Below the pieces are notes generated by a model. The model did not search any database. It was given only the letters and a program-made list of their open reading frames with translations, and was not told the DNA's origin. Positions 43,963 to 53,317 of a stretch of 64,000 bases of DNA are shown in pieces. Origin of the DNA: Lacinutrix sp. 5H-3-7-4 (GTDB lineage: Bacteria; Bacteroidota; Bacteroidia; Flavobacteriales; Flavobacteriaceae); assembly GCF_000211855.2 (NCBI RefSeq), contig NC_015638.1:992001-1056000 (forward strand). Direction: 5' to 3'. A program made the translations under genes and the position numbers. Every line of letters starts with the position of its first letter. Positions within the stretch are counted from its first letter, which is position 1.

Positions 43963-45735
43963 TTATCTAATTTGCTTATCTATTAAGTTTATTGTTTTTG
44001 CTGCTTTATCGTAATCTTGTTGCATGGTTACGGTTGTAATTGGCGTATATCTTGCTAATTCACAATTTTCTAGAATACTTATAAAATCGTTAATTACGGT
44101 TTGTTCTACATTTTTTTCGGTTAGTAGAACACTAATCCTGTCTTTACTTAGCTCGCTTGTTTCTATATTTAATTTTGCTTTTAAATAATTATGAAGTGCT
44201 CTTTCTAAAGCTATGTAAAAGGCTTCTTTTTGTCCTAGAGATTTTTTTGCGGCACCTAAATACTTTTTAGCCAAACGGTCTGCTTTTCTAAGTCTGTTTC
44301 CTACAACATCACTTGCGCGCTCGTCTCTTTTTCTTCTAAAAACAATAGCTAACGGTATACATAACAGTGGCGCTAATAAGCTTGTCCAGAATGCTGTTGA
44401 TTTAAAAAACGGCTTTTGAGTTTTAGATATAAAATGAGGCTCGGTTTTAATAAAAGCAAATTGATCATTACTTAAAACCACACGTTGTTTTTCACTACCT
44501 TGAGTGACTAAATTATTATCTGAAGCTCCATAAACCGGACCTTCTAAAACGTTTACAATTTGTTCGTTAGTAGAAAGTCTTTTATAACTTTCTGTTTTTG
44601 GATCGAAATACGAAAATGAAATTGCCGGAATTGGATATTTGCCTTTGTATTGCGGTACAATAGTGTAACTGTCTGAAATACTACCTTGCATCCCATTAAA
44701 TGTTGTACGTACGTTCTCGTTGTGTTCTGGCTCGTAAACCTCTAAAGATCCTGGTAAGTTTAACTTAGGAATTTCGAAAAGTTTTAAGTTTCCTTTTCCT
44801 TCTACCTCAACTTTAGCTTGTAGAGACTCTGATGCATTTAATGCTGTTTTAGAGGTGCTTAAATTAATAGAAAATTCGCCTACTGCTCCATTAAAATCTT
44901 CTGGCTTGTTTTCTTCTGGTAAAGGTTTTACATTTATTGTACGACTTCCTGCTGATACATTTACTAGAACTTTACTCATTAATCGTTGCCCAAAAATATC
45001 GCGTCGTCTTGTTGGAACTTCGGCAGTGACTTCTAATTGTAATGGTTCGATTTCTAATTTACCTGTTTTTTGTGGGTATAAAACTGTACGTCTTAATATT
45101 ACAAACTGGTAATCTTCACCTTTATATTTACCTCGTTCGGCTTTTAAACCTTTAGGATTTATGTTTTGACTCCAAAAATCGTCGAATTCTGGATCTTTAG
45201 TTTCTCTCCAGTTACTAACTCCTGTTGATGGTGAAACATAAAGTTTATAAACTACAGTAACTGCTTCGTTTAAATAAGGGTTTGTTTTAGAGACCTCTGC
45301 TACCAAATGTATATTTTCACTTGCTACAACACTTGGGCTATTAGGGTCTTTAGGCTTATCTATAGCTTTAGTTACTTTTATAACTATTGGTGAGCTTTTA
45401 TAGGTTTTGCCTTCAATTTCTATTGTTGCTTCTTCTATCATAAAATCACCCATGCGTTCTGGAGCTAAAAAATAGCTATAGGTTTTCTCGAATGAGCGTT
45501 TACCATTAATCCATGAGTTACTTACAGATTGGTTTGGACCACCAACAATATTAAAGCCACTAAACTTTGGAGCTTTAAAATTATCTCCATCTTGATTCAT
45601 AGAAAAATCTACACGTAATCGTTCGTTTAAACCTAGTGTTTTTTTACTTACTCTAGCTTTAAATTCTACTTGCGCAGTTACAATACTTGTAGAAAGTATT
45701 ATTAATAAAAATGATATGTATTTTATTAGTTTCAT
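43963..45735 (-). CDS. batD: BatD family protein
   Basis: The 590-residue protein has a signal peptide (cleavage near VTAQ), a periplasmic part of about 420 residues made of Ig-like beta domains (starting FKARVSKKTLGLNERLRVDFSM and including NGKRSFEKTYSYFLAPERMGDF), one membrane helix (about 445-465) and a helical cytoplasmic tail. This is the BatD oxygen-tolerance family. It probably forms a membrane complex with the VWA proteins BatA and BatB. The next gene upstream is batC, 56 nt away. Confidence 0.9.
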   Translation of the reverse strand: MKLIKYISFLLIILSTSIVTAQVEFKARVSKKTLGLNERLRVDFSMNQDGDNFKAPKFSGFNIVGGPNQSVSNSWINGKRSFEKTYSYFLAPERMGDFMIEEATIEIEGKTYKSSPIVIKVTKAIDKPKDPNSPSVVASENIHLVAEVSKTNPYLNEAVTVVYKLYVSPSTGVSNWRETKDPEFDDFWSQNINPKGLKAERGKYKGEDYQFVILRRTVLYPQKTGKLEIEPLQLEVTAEVPTRRRDIFGQRLMSKVLVNVSAGSRTINVKPLPEENKPEDFNGAVGEFSINLSTSKTALNASESLQAKVEVEGKGNLKLFEIPKLNLPGSLEVYEPEHNENVRTTFNGMQGSISDSYTIVPQYKGKYPIPAISFSYFDPKTESYKRLSTNEQIVNVLEGPVYGASDNNLVTQGSEKQRVVLSNDQFAFIKTEPHFISKTQKPFFKSTAFWTSLLAPLLCIPLAIVFRRKRDERASDVVGNRLRKADRLAKKYLGAAKKSLGQKEAFYIALERALHNYLKAKLNIETSELSKDRISVLLTEKNVEQTVINDFISILENCELARYTPITTVTMQQDYDKAAKTINLIDKQIR

Positions 45736-45791
45736 TATTTAAAATAAACATTTTGATATTTCCTGTGTTGCGAAAATAACGAATATGTTAA

Positions 45792-46622
45792 TTACCAATC
45801 TTTTTCTGTTTGAACTTTAGCACCTTTTGCTTTTTCGGCATTTATTTTCTCTTGTACTTTTTGTTCTTGATTATTCATAGCTTCTAACAAGTTTTTAATT
45901 TGTTGAGGCGATAATTGTCCTGGTTGCTGTTGCGGCTTTTGTTGTTCTTTCTTTTCGTCATCTCCTTTTCCGTCTTTTTCTTTTTCTTCGTCTGGCTTAC
46001 CTTTATCTTCTTTGTCGTCTCCTTCTTTTTTATCGTCGTCGCCCTGATCTTTTTTGTCGTCTTTATTTTCGCCTTCGTCTTCTTTCTCCTTTTTATCTTT
46101 ATTTTCTTCGTTTTCTTGGTTATCGTCTTTTTTATCGTCTTCTTCTTGTGGTGGCTCTTGATTTTTAGCACATTCTTTTGCAAGACCTAAATTGTAACGT
46201 GTTTCATCATCTGTTGGATCGCTTCGTAATGCATTTTTGTATGCATCAATAGCTTCTCTACATTTTTTATTTTGCATTAATATGTTACCTATATTATGAT
46301 ATGCTCTGTGTTTTTCGGTTTTATTAGTTGCATTTTTTACTGCTTGTTGATTGCGGTAAAGTGCTTCGTCAAAATTTCCTTTTTTGTAATAAGAATGTCC
46401 TAAATTATATGCTCCCGCTGTATTTGTTGGTTGTGTAGAAAGTGCTTTTCTATATTCCATTTCTGCTAAAACGAAATCGTCTTCACTCACCAAATCATTA
46501 GCATTATAAATTAAATTGTTTGCTGTTTGCTTAATTTTATTAAGCTTTTTAATATTTTCTTCTTCTTGAGCGAAAGAAAATATTGAAACAAATACGAATA
46601 TGTAGGTTATTAAATTTTTCAT
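45792..46622 (-). CDS. batC: BatC: TPR protein with long charged linker
   Basis: I start at the ATG at 46622 (MKNLITYIFVF), which gives a proper signal peptide cleaved near FSFAQ; an in-frame TTG three codons earlier is unlikely. The 276 residues contain three TPR repeats (about 40-150, including GAYNLGHSYYKKGNFDEALY and EAIDAYKNALRSDPTDDETRYNLG), then about 75 residues made almost only of Asp, Glu, Lys and Asn (about 160-235), and a short C-terminal helix with SPQQIKNLLEAM. TPR plus acidic/basic linker is typical of BatC, which binds other Bat proteins. The opposite strand shows a meaningless phenylalanine-rich frame. Confidence 0.9.
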   Translation of the reverse strand: MKNLITYIFVFVSIFSFAQEEENIKKLNKIKQTANNLIYNANDLVSEDDFVLAEMEYRKALSTQPTNTAGAYNLGHSYYKKGNFDEALYRNQQAVKNATNKTEKHRAYHNIGNILMQNKKCREAIDAYKNALRSDPTDDETRYNLGLAKECAKNQEPPQEEDDKKDDNQENEENKDKKEKEDEGENKDDKKDQGDDDKKEGDDKEDKGKPDEEKEKDGKGDDEKKEQQKPQQQPGQLSPQQIKNLLEAMNNQEQKVQEKINAEKAKGAKVQTEKDW

Positions 46623-46714
46623 TTTTTTCAACTTCTAAATATATAAAAGTGTCTCTTTTATATGTGTTAATGATTTTATAAAAATTAACTCATTAACATT
46701 CAGATTGTTTTGCA

Positions 46715-46730
46715 CGCTTCCGCGGAAGCG
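46715..46730. repeat. GC-rich iterated palindrome
   Basis: CGCTTCCGCGGAAGCG is a perfect 16-bp palindrome between batC and batB, strikingly GC-rich in this A+T-rich DNA. Related versions are at 37683 and inside the aldo/keto reductase gene at 53627. Confidence 0.6.
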
Positions 46731-46734
46731 AAAT

Positions 46735-47772
46735 TTATAGATTTTCGTTAAAGAGATTAAGTTTTTTAAGCCATGCTGTTTTTCTTTCTAATAAGAAAAT
46801 ATCTATAATTAAAAACAAAATGGCTAGACCTAAAAACCATTGAAATTGGTCTTTAAATTCTGCAAATTGTTTTGCTTCAAATTCGGTTTTATCCATTTTA
46901 TTTAAGATGTCTCTAATCTCATCTACCACTTCACTTGTAACTCTACCGTTTATGTAGGCGCCATTGGCTTCCTCTGCGATATCAACAAGTGTTTGCTCGT
47001 TTAATCTTGTAATTACGGTTTCGCCTTGTTTGTCTTTTTTATAATTTAAAACAACACCGTTTCTTTTTATTGGAATTGGACCTCCTTTTGCATCTCCAAC
47101 GCCTATTGTAAAAATACGAATACCTTCGTTACTGGCTTCTTCGGCAACATTTGCGGCTGCTTCACTATGGTCTTCTCCATCTGATATTATTACAAGTACG
47201 CGATTTGTTTGCTGGTCATCGTCATAATATGTTTTGGCTAATTCTATGGCTTCGTTTATTGCTGTACCTTGAGATGACAACATATCTGTATTCATGTTTT
47301 GTAAAAACATTTTCGCAGAAGCATAGTCTGTTGTTATTGGTAATTGTGGAAATGCTTTACCGGCGTAAGCTATTATTCCTACGCGGTCACTTGCTAGATT
47401 GTTTATAATTTGCGTAACTAACTGTTTTGATTTCTCTAAACGGTTTGGTGCAATATCTTCAGCAAGCATACTTTTTGATACGTCTATTGCAAATACAATA
47501 TCTACACCTTCACGTTTAATTGTTTCTAGTTTTGAACCCACTTTTGGATTTACTAAAGCAATTGCCAAACTTGCAAATGCTAAACATAAAACGAGAATTT
47601 TTAGTATTGGCTTAAATAACGATTTGTTTGGACTTAAGCGTTTTAATATTGCTTGATTTGCAAATTTGTTTTGTGTGTGACGTTTCCAAAACTGAAGCAT
47701 TAAAAACAGCACTATTATTACTGGAATAACCAATAATGCCCAAAACCATATTTTTTCTTCTAATTGAAACAT
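46735..47772 (-). CDS. batB: BatB: VWA-domain membrane protein
   Basis: The 345-residue protein has two N-terminal membrane helices (about residues 8-28 and 55-75), a von Willebrand A domain (about 88-285) with the metal-binding MIDAS motif AIDVSKSM and a TTD segment, and one C-terminal helix (about 310-328). BatA and BatB are paralogous VWA proteins that work together; this one, downstream of the other, is called BatB by position. It starts 26 nt after the embedded FMN-reductase-like gene. Confidence 0.9.
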   Translation of the reverse strand: MFQLEEKIWFWALLVIPVIIVLFLMLQFWKRHTQNKFANQAILKRLSPNKSLFKPILKILVLCLAFASLAIALVNPKVGSKLETIKREGVDIVFAIDVSKSMLAEDIAPNRLEKSKQLVTQIINNLASDRVGIIAYAGKAFPQLPITTDYASAKMFLQNMNTDMLSSQGTAINEAIELAKTYYDDDQQTNRVLVIISDGEDHSEAAANVAEEASNEGIRIFTIGVGDAKGGPIPIKRNGVVLNYKKDKQGETVITRLNEQTLVDIAEEANGAYINGRVTSEVVDEIRDILNKMDKTEFEAKQFAEFKDQFQWFLGLAILFLIIDIFLLERKTAWLKKLNLFNENL

Positions 47773-47798
47773 CTTTTAATGTTTATTCGTTTTTTTAA

Positions 47799-48311
47799 TT
47801 ATTTTAAAATTTGCTTTTCAACAAAATTCTCTATGCTATTATTTACTTCTTGCGACACTCTTCCTGCTTCTACCCAAGTGTGTAAATGGCCTTTATATTG
47901 CATACCTAAATATTTTGCCGAATTGATGAAAGGCATTTCGAAACCATTATAAAAACGGCTATCGTTACTACTACTTACGCTTGCCATTTGCATGTTTCTT
48001 AACTGGCGACCGTAATCTTTTTCTAATTTTAAAAAATCTGAAATACGATCGAAAAAAACTTTCATTAACCCACTCATTGTATACCAATATATTGGTGTTA
48101 CAAACACTATTATTTTATAATTTGTAACTATGTTTTTAAATAACGGGATAAAATCGTCATCTCTATTATTAAACTCATAGTCAAAATGACCAATGTTTTT
48201 TGTGTTTAAGTCTACTACATCATAGCCTGTTTTTGCTTTTAAAACTTGTACAATTTTACTTGTATCGCCTTCACTTCTAGAACTGCCTTGTATAATTATT
48301 CCTTTATTCAA
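47799..48311 (-). CDS. NAD(P)H-dependent FMN reductase-like flavoprotein (TTG start)
   Basis: The 170-residue protein has the flavodoxin-like fold of the NADPH-dependent FMN reductase family: GIIIQGSSRSEGDTSKIV for the FMN phosphate loop (about residues 4-21) and FVTPIYWYTMSGLMKVFFDRISDF (about 70-93). The start is a TTG at 48311, 4 nt after the batA stop; no ATG is available near the conserved beginning. The gene is inserted between batA and batB with gaps of 4 and 26 nt. It is not a standard member of the bat operon. A redox role for the Bat proteins is possible but unproven. Confidence 0.85.
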   Translation of the reverse strand: MNKGIIIQGSSRSEGDTSKIVQVLKAKTGYDVVDLNTKNIGHFDYEFNNRDDDFIPLFKNIVTNYKIIVFVTPIYWYTMSGLMKVFFDRISDFLKLEKDYGRQLRNMQMASVSSSNDSRFYNGFEMPFINSAKYLGMQYKGHLHTWVEAGRVSQEVNNSIENFVEKQILK

Positions 48312-48315
48312 TTGC

Positions 48316-49320
48316 TTATATAAAACTTCTAAAAATTGTTATTCTTAATAATAATTCAAACAATAATAATATACCTGCAATCCAAACGAACATACGAAAC
48401 TTCTCTTCGTAATTGTAAAACTTAAATTCTTCTATTTCGGTTTTTTCAAGCTTGTTTATTTCATCATATATTTCGGCTAACTTTTTATTGTTTGTTGCTC
48501 TAAAATATTTTCCTCCTGTTACTTGCGCTATTTCTTTTAATAGTGTTTCATCAATTTCTACTTTAACTCTACCATATTGAAATTGCCCATTTTGCTTTAT
48601 TGCAATTGGCGATAACGCCATGCCATTTGTACCTAAACCAATTGTATAGGTTTTTATACCAAACTCTACTGCTAATTCGCTTGCAATTTTTGGATTAATT
48701 GAACCAGAATTGTTTACACCATCTGTTAAAAGTATAATTACTTTGCTTTTTGCCTTACTATCTTTTAACCTATTAACAGCAGTGGCTAAACCCATACCTA
48801 TTGCGGTTCCTCCTTCTATTATGTTATTATATCTTATTTCTTGAAGCGAGCGTAATACAATACTTTTATCGCTTGTTATTGGTGTTTTTGTATAGCTTTC
48901 TCCTGCATATTCTACTAAACCAATACGGTCGTTTGGCCTACCTTTTATAAACTCACTTGCTACATTTTTTAACGCTTCTAAACGATTTGGTTTTAAATCT
49001 TTTGCCAACATACTGGCAGAAACATCTATTGCCATAACAATATCTATACCACGAGTTGTTTTTGTTTTTGTAGACACATCTACTGTTCGTGGTCTAGCAA
49101 TTGCTGTTATTATTAGTGCTAATGCAATAAGTCTTAGTGCAAATAAAAAGTGCTTAAATTTTGGCAACCATGAGCTTGTTACTTTAAAGCCTTTTAAACT
49201 AGATATTTTTAGCTCTGCTGTTTGTTGTTTGTTTTTAAATATATACCATACAATTGCTAATGGTAGTAATAGCAACAACCAAAAGAGTTCTTTATTTAAA
49301 AATTCTATGCCTTCAAACAT
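48316..49320 (-). CDS. batA: BatA: VWA-domain membrane protein
   Basis: The 334-residue protein has the same plan as the neighbouring BatB: N-terminal helices (about residues 11-28 and 58-77), a VWA domain (about 90-280) with MIDAS AIDVSASM and TDGVNNSG, and a C-terminal helix (about 308-330). It shares a TAATG overlap with the preceding gene (1 nt common, at 49320), which implies translational coupling. With BatB it probably forms the metal-dependent protein-binding core of the complex. Confidence 0.9.
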   Translation of the reverse strand: MFEGIEFLNKELFWLLLLLPLAIVWYIFKNKQQTAELKISSLKGFKVTSSWLPKFKHFLFALRLIALALIITAIARPRTVDVSTKTKTTRGIDIVMAIDVSASMLAKDLKPNRLEALKNVASEFIKGRPNDRIGLVEYAGESYTKTPITSDKSIVLRSLQEIRYNNIIEGGTAIGMGLATAVNRLKDSKAKSKVIILLTDGVNNSGSINPKIASELAVEFGIKTYTIGLGTNGMALSPIAIKQNGQFQYGRVKVEIDETLLKEIAQVTGGKYFRATNNKKLAEIYDEINKLEKTEIEEFKFYNYEEKFRMFVWIAGILLLFELLLRITIFRSFI

Positions 49321-51017
49321 TATTCGGTTTTTGGTTTTAATTCTATTGATTCTAGTACTTGTTTTACAACATCGTCTAGATATACATCGTCTTCTTGTGT
49401 TATTATAATTTGCTGTAATATATTACCAACAGTAAATAATAATACGTTATATTTTCCTGTTCTTAACGCATCACTTCCTGAAGTTGGCAAGCTAATAGAA
49501 CCGTAAATTCTTAGTCCTTCTGCTCCATTTGGTGTGGTGAATTTTTCGTTTAACAAAATAATATCTTTAGCACCTTTAGACTCTAAGCTTCTTACAATAG
49601 CTTCGCCTGTTTGTTCTAAATCTATATCTGGAGTATTATCTTGTTGTGATTGTTGTTGTCCAGGTTGAGATGGTTGTAAACTTGCTTGGTTTTGTATTGT
49701 AACAGTTGCTGTTGCAATGCTTAAAATATCTTCTATCGCTCCATAACTAAAACCTGAAGCTTTAACATTTGGATTTTGTGCGGTTGTTTCTGCTTTTTCT
49801 ATACGCTTAAGTACTTTTGGTGTGCTAATAGTAATTGGAGGAAAACCATATTCACTTGTTACCCAATTTTCTTCTAGTAGCTGTTTACTTTCTTTTTGTA
49901 CAATGGTATCTTTTACGTAGTTAAAACCATATTTATAAGCAAAGCCTGCAAAGGTTGCTATTAACAATAAACCTACAATACCTGCTGTTAACAATACTTT
50001 TTTACGTTTTTGTTGTTTTTCTATTTCTTCTTTGTATTGCTGGTCTAAAAGTTTTTCTTCTTCGGTTGGTTCTGGCAAGGCTTCTTTTACATGATCTAAC
50101 TCTAAATCTATTGTGTTTCTATCGATTTCGGCTAAAGCTACATCTGGTTTACCTTTAGCAAATTTTACCAAATCGGCTCTTTTAAGTATCGTTTCAATAT
50201 TATTTATATCTTCTTTACTTAATTCTATTTTATTACCTTCTTTTAGCAAGTTTAGCCTTGCTACCAACTCATCTGTTGTACTCTCTAATGCACGATCGTA
50301 GACTTTCTCGTCTAAATATTTTCTTATTATAAAAGTTAAATCTGAATAGTAATCTTTTAAATTTTCATTTTGAAGATATCCTGTTTCATCTAATTTTTTT
50401 AAAGCTAATTTTGCTCTATCGTACGGTGGCAATAATGCTATTTCTTCTTCTTCGGTTAAAGGTTTTACTCTCCATATAAACCACCATAACAGAAATGCTA
50501 CTAGTGCTAAAGCTACTATTGAAAGCAGAAGATATTTCCACCAATTACCTACACTTTTATCTACTGCTATTATAGGTTTTATATCATACAAACCTTGTTT
50601 TGTTGTATCTACAGCGATTTCTCTTACTTCAATTTTAAGAGAATCTGTAAAAACATTTTTGGCTCCAATTATAATTTTTTGCCTTGGTATTGTATAAGCT
50701 CCAGAATCGAATTGTGTTAAACCGTATTTTTTAATTAGGTTATACTTAGCGTTGTTTCTTGTAGTATCTATTGTGTAATTCTCTATAACCTCTAGTGCGC
50801 CAAACGTTTTACCTTCTGGGAAAATAACAAGTGCTGCTGTGTCTGCCTCAACCTCAACTTTATAGGTAATTTGTTCTCCTATTTTAATAGAATCTACATC
50901 TATTGAAGCTTTTACTTGAGCATAAGATAAAAATGAAAAGATTGCAAAGAAAAAAGACAGAACAAGTGTTCTGTTTTGCGTTATTTTCTTTTTAAAAAGT
51001 GATTTTGTTTTTTTCAT
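49320..51017 (-). CDS. Bat operon membrane protein with BatD-like N-terminus
   Basis: The 565-residue protein has a signal peptide (cleavage near LSYAQ) and an Ig-like periplasmic domain (about 30-150), then a first membrane helix (about 163-183, LLLSIVALALVAFLLWWF), a helical cytoplasmic part of DUF4381-like character (about 185-335), a second helix (about 340-362) and a C-terminal alpha/beta domain (about 385-560) with a glutamine/serine-rich loop (SQPGQQQSQQDN). It takes the slot between the DUF58 and batA genes that is common in this operon. No enzymatic motif is seen. Confidence 0.82.
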   Translation of the reverse strand: MKKTKSLFKKKITQNRTLVLSFFFAIFSFLSYAQVKASIDVDSIKIGEQITYKVEVEADTAALVIFPEGKTFGALEVIENYTIDTTRNNAKYNLIKKYGLTQFDSGAYTIPRQKIIIGAKNVFTDSLKIEVREIAVDTTKQGLYDIKPIIAVDKSVGNWWKYLLLSIVALALVAFLLWWFIWRVKPLTEEEEIALLPPYDRAKLALKKLDETGYLQNENLKDYYSDLTFIIRKYLDEKVYDRALESTTDELVARLNLLKEGNKIELSKEDINNIETILKRADLVKFAKGKPDVALAEIDRNTIDLELDHVKEALPEPTEEEKLLDQQYKEEIEKQQKRKKVLLTAGIVGLLLIATFAGFAYKYGFNYVKDTIVQKESKQLLEENWVTSEYGFPPITISTPKVLKRIEKAETTAQNPNVKASGFSYGAIEDILSIATATVTIQNQASLQPSQPGQQQSQQDNTPDIDLEQTGEAIVRSLESKGAKDIILLNEKFTTPNGAEGLRIYGSISLPTSGSDALRTGKYNVLLFTVGNILQQIIITQEDDVYLDDVVKQVLESIELKPKTE

Positions 51018-51060
51018 TTACTAAAGGTCTTGACTTCGCTTAACCAAATATTATATTTAA

Positions 51061-51924
51061 TTATCTTCTTTTAAAATAACCTAATAGCTTTTTTACATAG
51101 CTTTCATCTACTCTACAATCTATTGTTCCTGCACCTGCTTTAGCAAAACTGTCTTTATAGTAAGCCACTTTTTCATGATAAAACTTACTGTAGTTTGTTC
51201 TTACTTTTTTTGATGCTGTGTTTACTAACATAAGTTCGCCAGATTCTTCATCTTGCATTTGCACCATACCTAAATTTGGTATTTCTTCTTCGCGTTTATC
51301 GTAAACTCTTATACCTGTAACATCATGCTTTCCTGCTGCTATTTTTAAAGTGTGACTATAGTCGTCTGCAATAAAATCACTCAACACAAAAACAATTGCT
51401 TTTTTCTTCATTACATTACGCATAAACTTTAGAGCTTCTGCAACGTTTGTACCTTTACTTTTAGGCTCAAATTCTATTAATTCTCTAATAATTCTAAGTA
51501 CATGTGAGCGGCCTTTTTTAGGCGGAATGTATAATTCAATTTCATCTGAAAACAATATAAGTCCAATTTTATCATTGTTTTGAGTTGCTGAAAAAGCTAA
51601 TGTTGCAGAAATTTCGGTTATAATTTCATTTTTAAATTGTTGGTCTGTACCAAACAACTCTGAACCTGAAATATCTACCATTAATAACATGGTTAGCTCA
51701 CGTTCTTCTTCAAAAACTTTTATATGAGGTTGATTGGTTCTGGCAGTTACATTCCAGTCTATATTTCTTACATCGTCTCCAAATTGATACTGGCGAACTT
51801 CAGAAAAAGTCATACCTCGACCTTTAAAAGTCGAATGGTATTCGCCTCCAAAAACATGATCAGACAAACGACGTGTCTTAATCTCTATTTTACGTACTTT
51901 TTTTAATAATTCTTTAGTATCCAT
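51061..51924 (-). CDS. DUF58 (VWA-like) protein
   Basis: The 287-residue protein has the DUF58 signature SEVRQYQFGDDVRNIDWNVTART (about residues 41-63) followed by a VWA-like fold with MVDISGSE as a MIDAS-type loop and FVLSDFIADD. There is no membrane helix, so it is cytoplasmic. DUF58 proteins are partners of MoxR ATPases. It is 43 nt before the BatD-like gene and separated from moxR by a 164-bp gap that holds a degenerate repeat. Confidence 0.92.
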   Translation of the reverse strand: MDTKELLKKVRKIEIKTRRLSDHVFGGEYHSTFKGRGMTFSEVRQYQFGDDVRNIDWNVTARTNQPHIKVFEEERELTMLLMVDISGSELFGTDQQFKNEIITEISATLAFSATQNNDKIGLILFSDEIELYIPPKKGRSHVLRIIRELIEFEPKSKGTNVAEALKFMRNVMKKKAIVFVLSDFIADDYSHTLKIAAGKHDVTGIRVYDKREEEIPNLGMVQMQDEESGELMLVNTASKKVRTNYSKFYHEKVAYYKDSFAKAGAGTIDCRVDESYVKKLLGYFKRR

Positions 51925-51933
51925 TATTTTTTA

Positions 51934-52086
51934 GTATACAGTTTTTAGTTTGCAGTAAGCAGTTCTAAAAATTGCGAAATCGGTATGTGAAAATTAATTT
52001 TCGATGTTAAATATTAAATGAGCAGTAAAAAAAATTAGACTACAAGTAGATTAATGCCTACTGAGAACTAATTGACTGCTTACTTT
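51934..52086. repeat. Degenerate intergenic repeat between the moxR and DUF58 genes
   Basis: The gap contains AGTAAGCAGT (51954-51963) and its complement ACTGCTTACT (52075-52084), plus fragments such as ATACAGTTTTTAGTTTGCAGT and CTACTGAGAACTAATTGACTG. Stretches of this CAGT/ACTG style recur in intergenic regions of many Bacteroidota. No gene is visible here. Confidence 0.55.
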
Positions 52087-52088
52087 AA

Positions 52089-53090
52089 TTATGGCACCTC
52101 AACTACATTTACAATTTTATTTATTATATCTTCACTAGTAACATTTTCTGCTTCTGCTTCGTAAGTAATACCAATTCTATGACGTAATACATCGTGTACC
52201 ACAGCACGAACATCTTCTGGTATTACATAACCACGACGTTTAATAAAAGCATAACATTTTGCTGCTGTTGCTAAGTTAATACTTCCACGTGGCGAAGCAC
52301 CAAAAGCAATTAAAGGTTTTAAATCTCCTAATTTATATTGTTCTGGGTAGCGTGTTGCGAAAATTATATCAAGTATATATTTCTCTATCTTCTCATCCAT
52401 ATAAACTTCTCTCACAACTTCTTGAGCTCTTAATATTTGCGCTACAGAAACTACAGGATTTACTTTATCCCAAGAACCTTTTAAATTAGCACGCATAATT
52501 AATTGCTCTTCATCTTGTTTAGGGTAATCTATAACCGTTTTTAGCATAAACCTATCAACTTGTGCTTCTGGCAGTGGGTAAGTACCTTCTTGCTCAACTG
52601 GGTTTTGTGTTGCCATAACTAAAAATGGCTTATCTAAAACAAAAGTTTCATCTCCAATAGTTACTTGTTTCTCCTGCATTGCTTCTAATAAAGCAGATTG
52701 TACTTTTGCTGGCGCTCTGTTAATCTCATCGGCCAAAACAAAATTTGCAAAAATTGGACCTTTTTTAATAGAAAAATCATTCTCCTTCATATTAAAAATT
52801 AAAGTACCTACAACATCTGCAGGTAATAAATCTGGAGTAAACTGTATACGGCTAAAACTACCATCAACAGCTTTAGATAAAGTATTAATAGCAAGCGTTT
52901 TTGCTAATCCAGGAACACCTTCAAGTAAAATATGACCACGTCCCAAAAGCCCAATTAATAATCGTTCAACCATATGTTTTTGGCCAACAATTACTTTATT
53001 CATTTCAAGTGTCAATAAATCGACAAAGGCACTTTCCTTTTCAATTTTTTCGTTAATTGATTTAATATCAATAGTACCTGTTTCTTCCAT
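52089..53090 (-). CDS. MoxR-family AAA+ ATPase
   Basis: The 333-residue ATPase has Walker A GVPGLAKT (K64), Walker B FVLADEINRAP (about 130-140), and sensor 1 MATQNPVEQEGTYPLPEAQVDRF. MoxR proteins act as chaperones that load or activate VWA-domain proteins, and here they stand at the head of an operon with four of them. The promoter was not identified; the 227-bp upstream region contains a GCGTTTT/AAAACGC inverted repeat (53260-53286) between it and the divergent aldo/keto reductase gene. Confidence 0.93.
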   Translation of the reverse strand: MEETGTIDIKSINEKIEKESAFVDLLTLEMNKVIVGQKHMVERLLIGLLGRGHILLEGVPGLAKTLAINTLSKAVDGSFSRIQFTPDLLPADVVGTLIFNMKENDFSIKKGPIFANFVLADEINRAPAKVQSALLEAMQEKQVTIGDETFVLDKPFLVMATQNPVEQEGTYPLPEAQVDRFMLKTVIDYPKQDEEQLIMRANLKGSWDKVNPVVSVAQILRAQEVVREVYMDEKIEKYILDIIFATRYPEQYKLGDLKPLIAFGASPRGSINLATAAKCYAFIKRRGYVIPEDVRAVVHDVLRHRIGITYEAEAENVTSEDIINKIVNVVEVP

Positions 53091-53317
53091 CTTTATATAG
53101 TTTTTATAAGTCGAATTTAATATTGGAAATTAAGAACTGCAAATTGTCACTTTTTTTACATATATCTTGTTAATAATTGGTTAAAAATTCAAGCATTTAA
53201 AGCACCTAATAGCAATTAGTTTGGTATTTTTAAAGCATCAAAAAAAAATTAACAATACTGCGTTTTTTAATTTCATCACAAAACGCAAGTTAATTAAACA
53301 CAAATTGAAAAATTATA

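Noticed and set aside
45915-46190. Long plus-strand frame rich in Phe and Val opposite batC
   Set aside because: It is the reverse reading of GAA/GAT/AAA codons of the charged BatC linker; it has no signal of its own and the minus-strand protein has clear TPR repeats.
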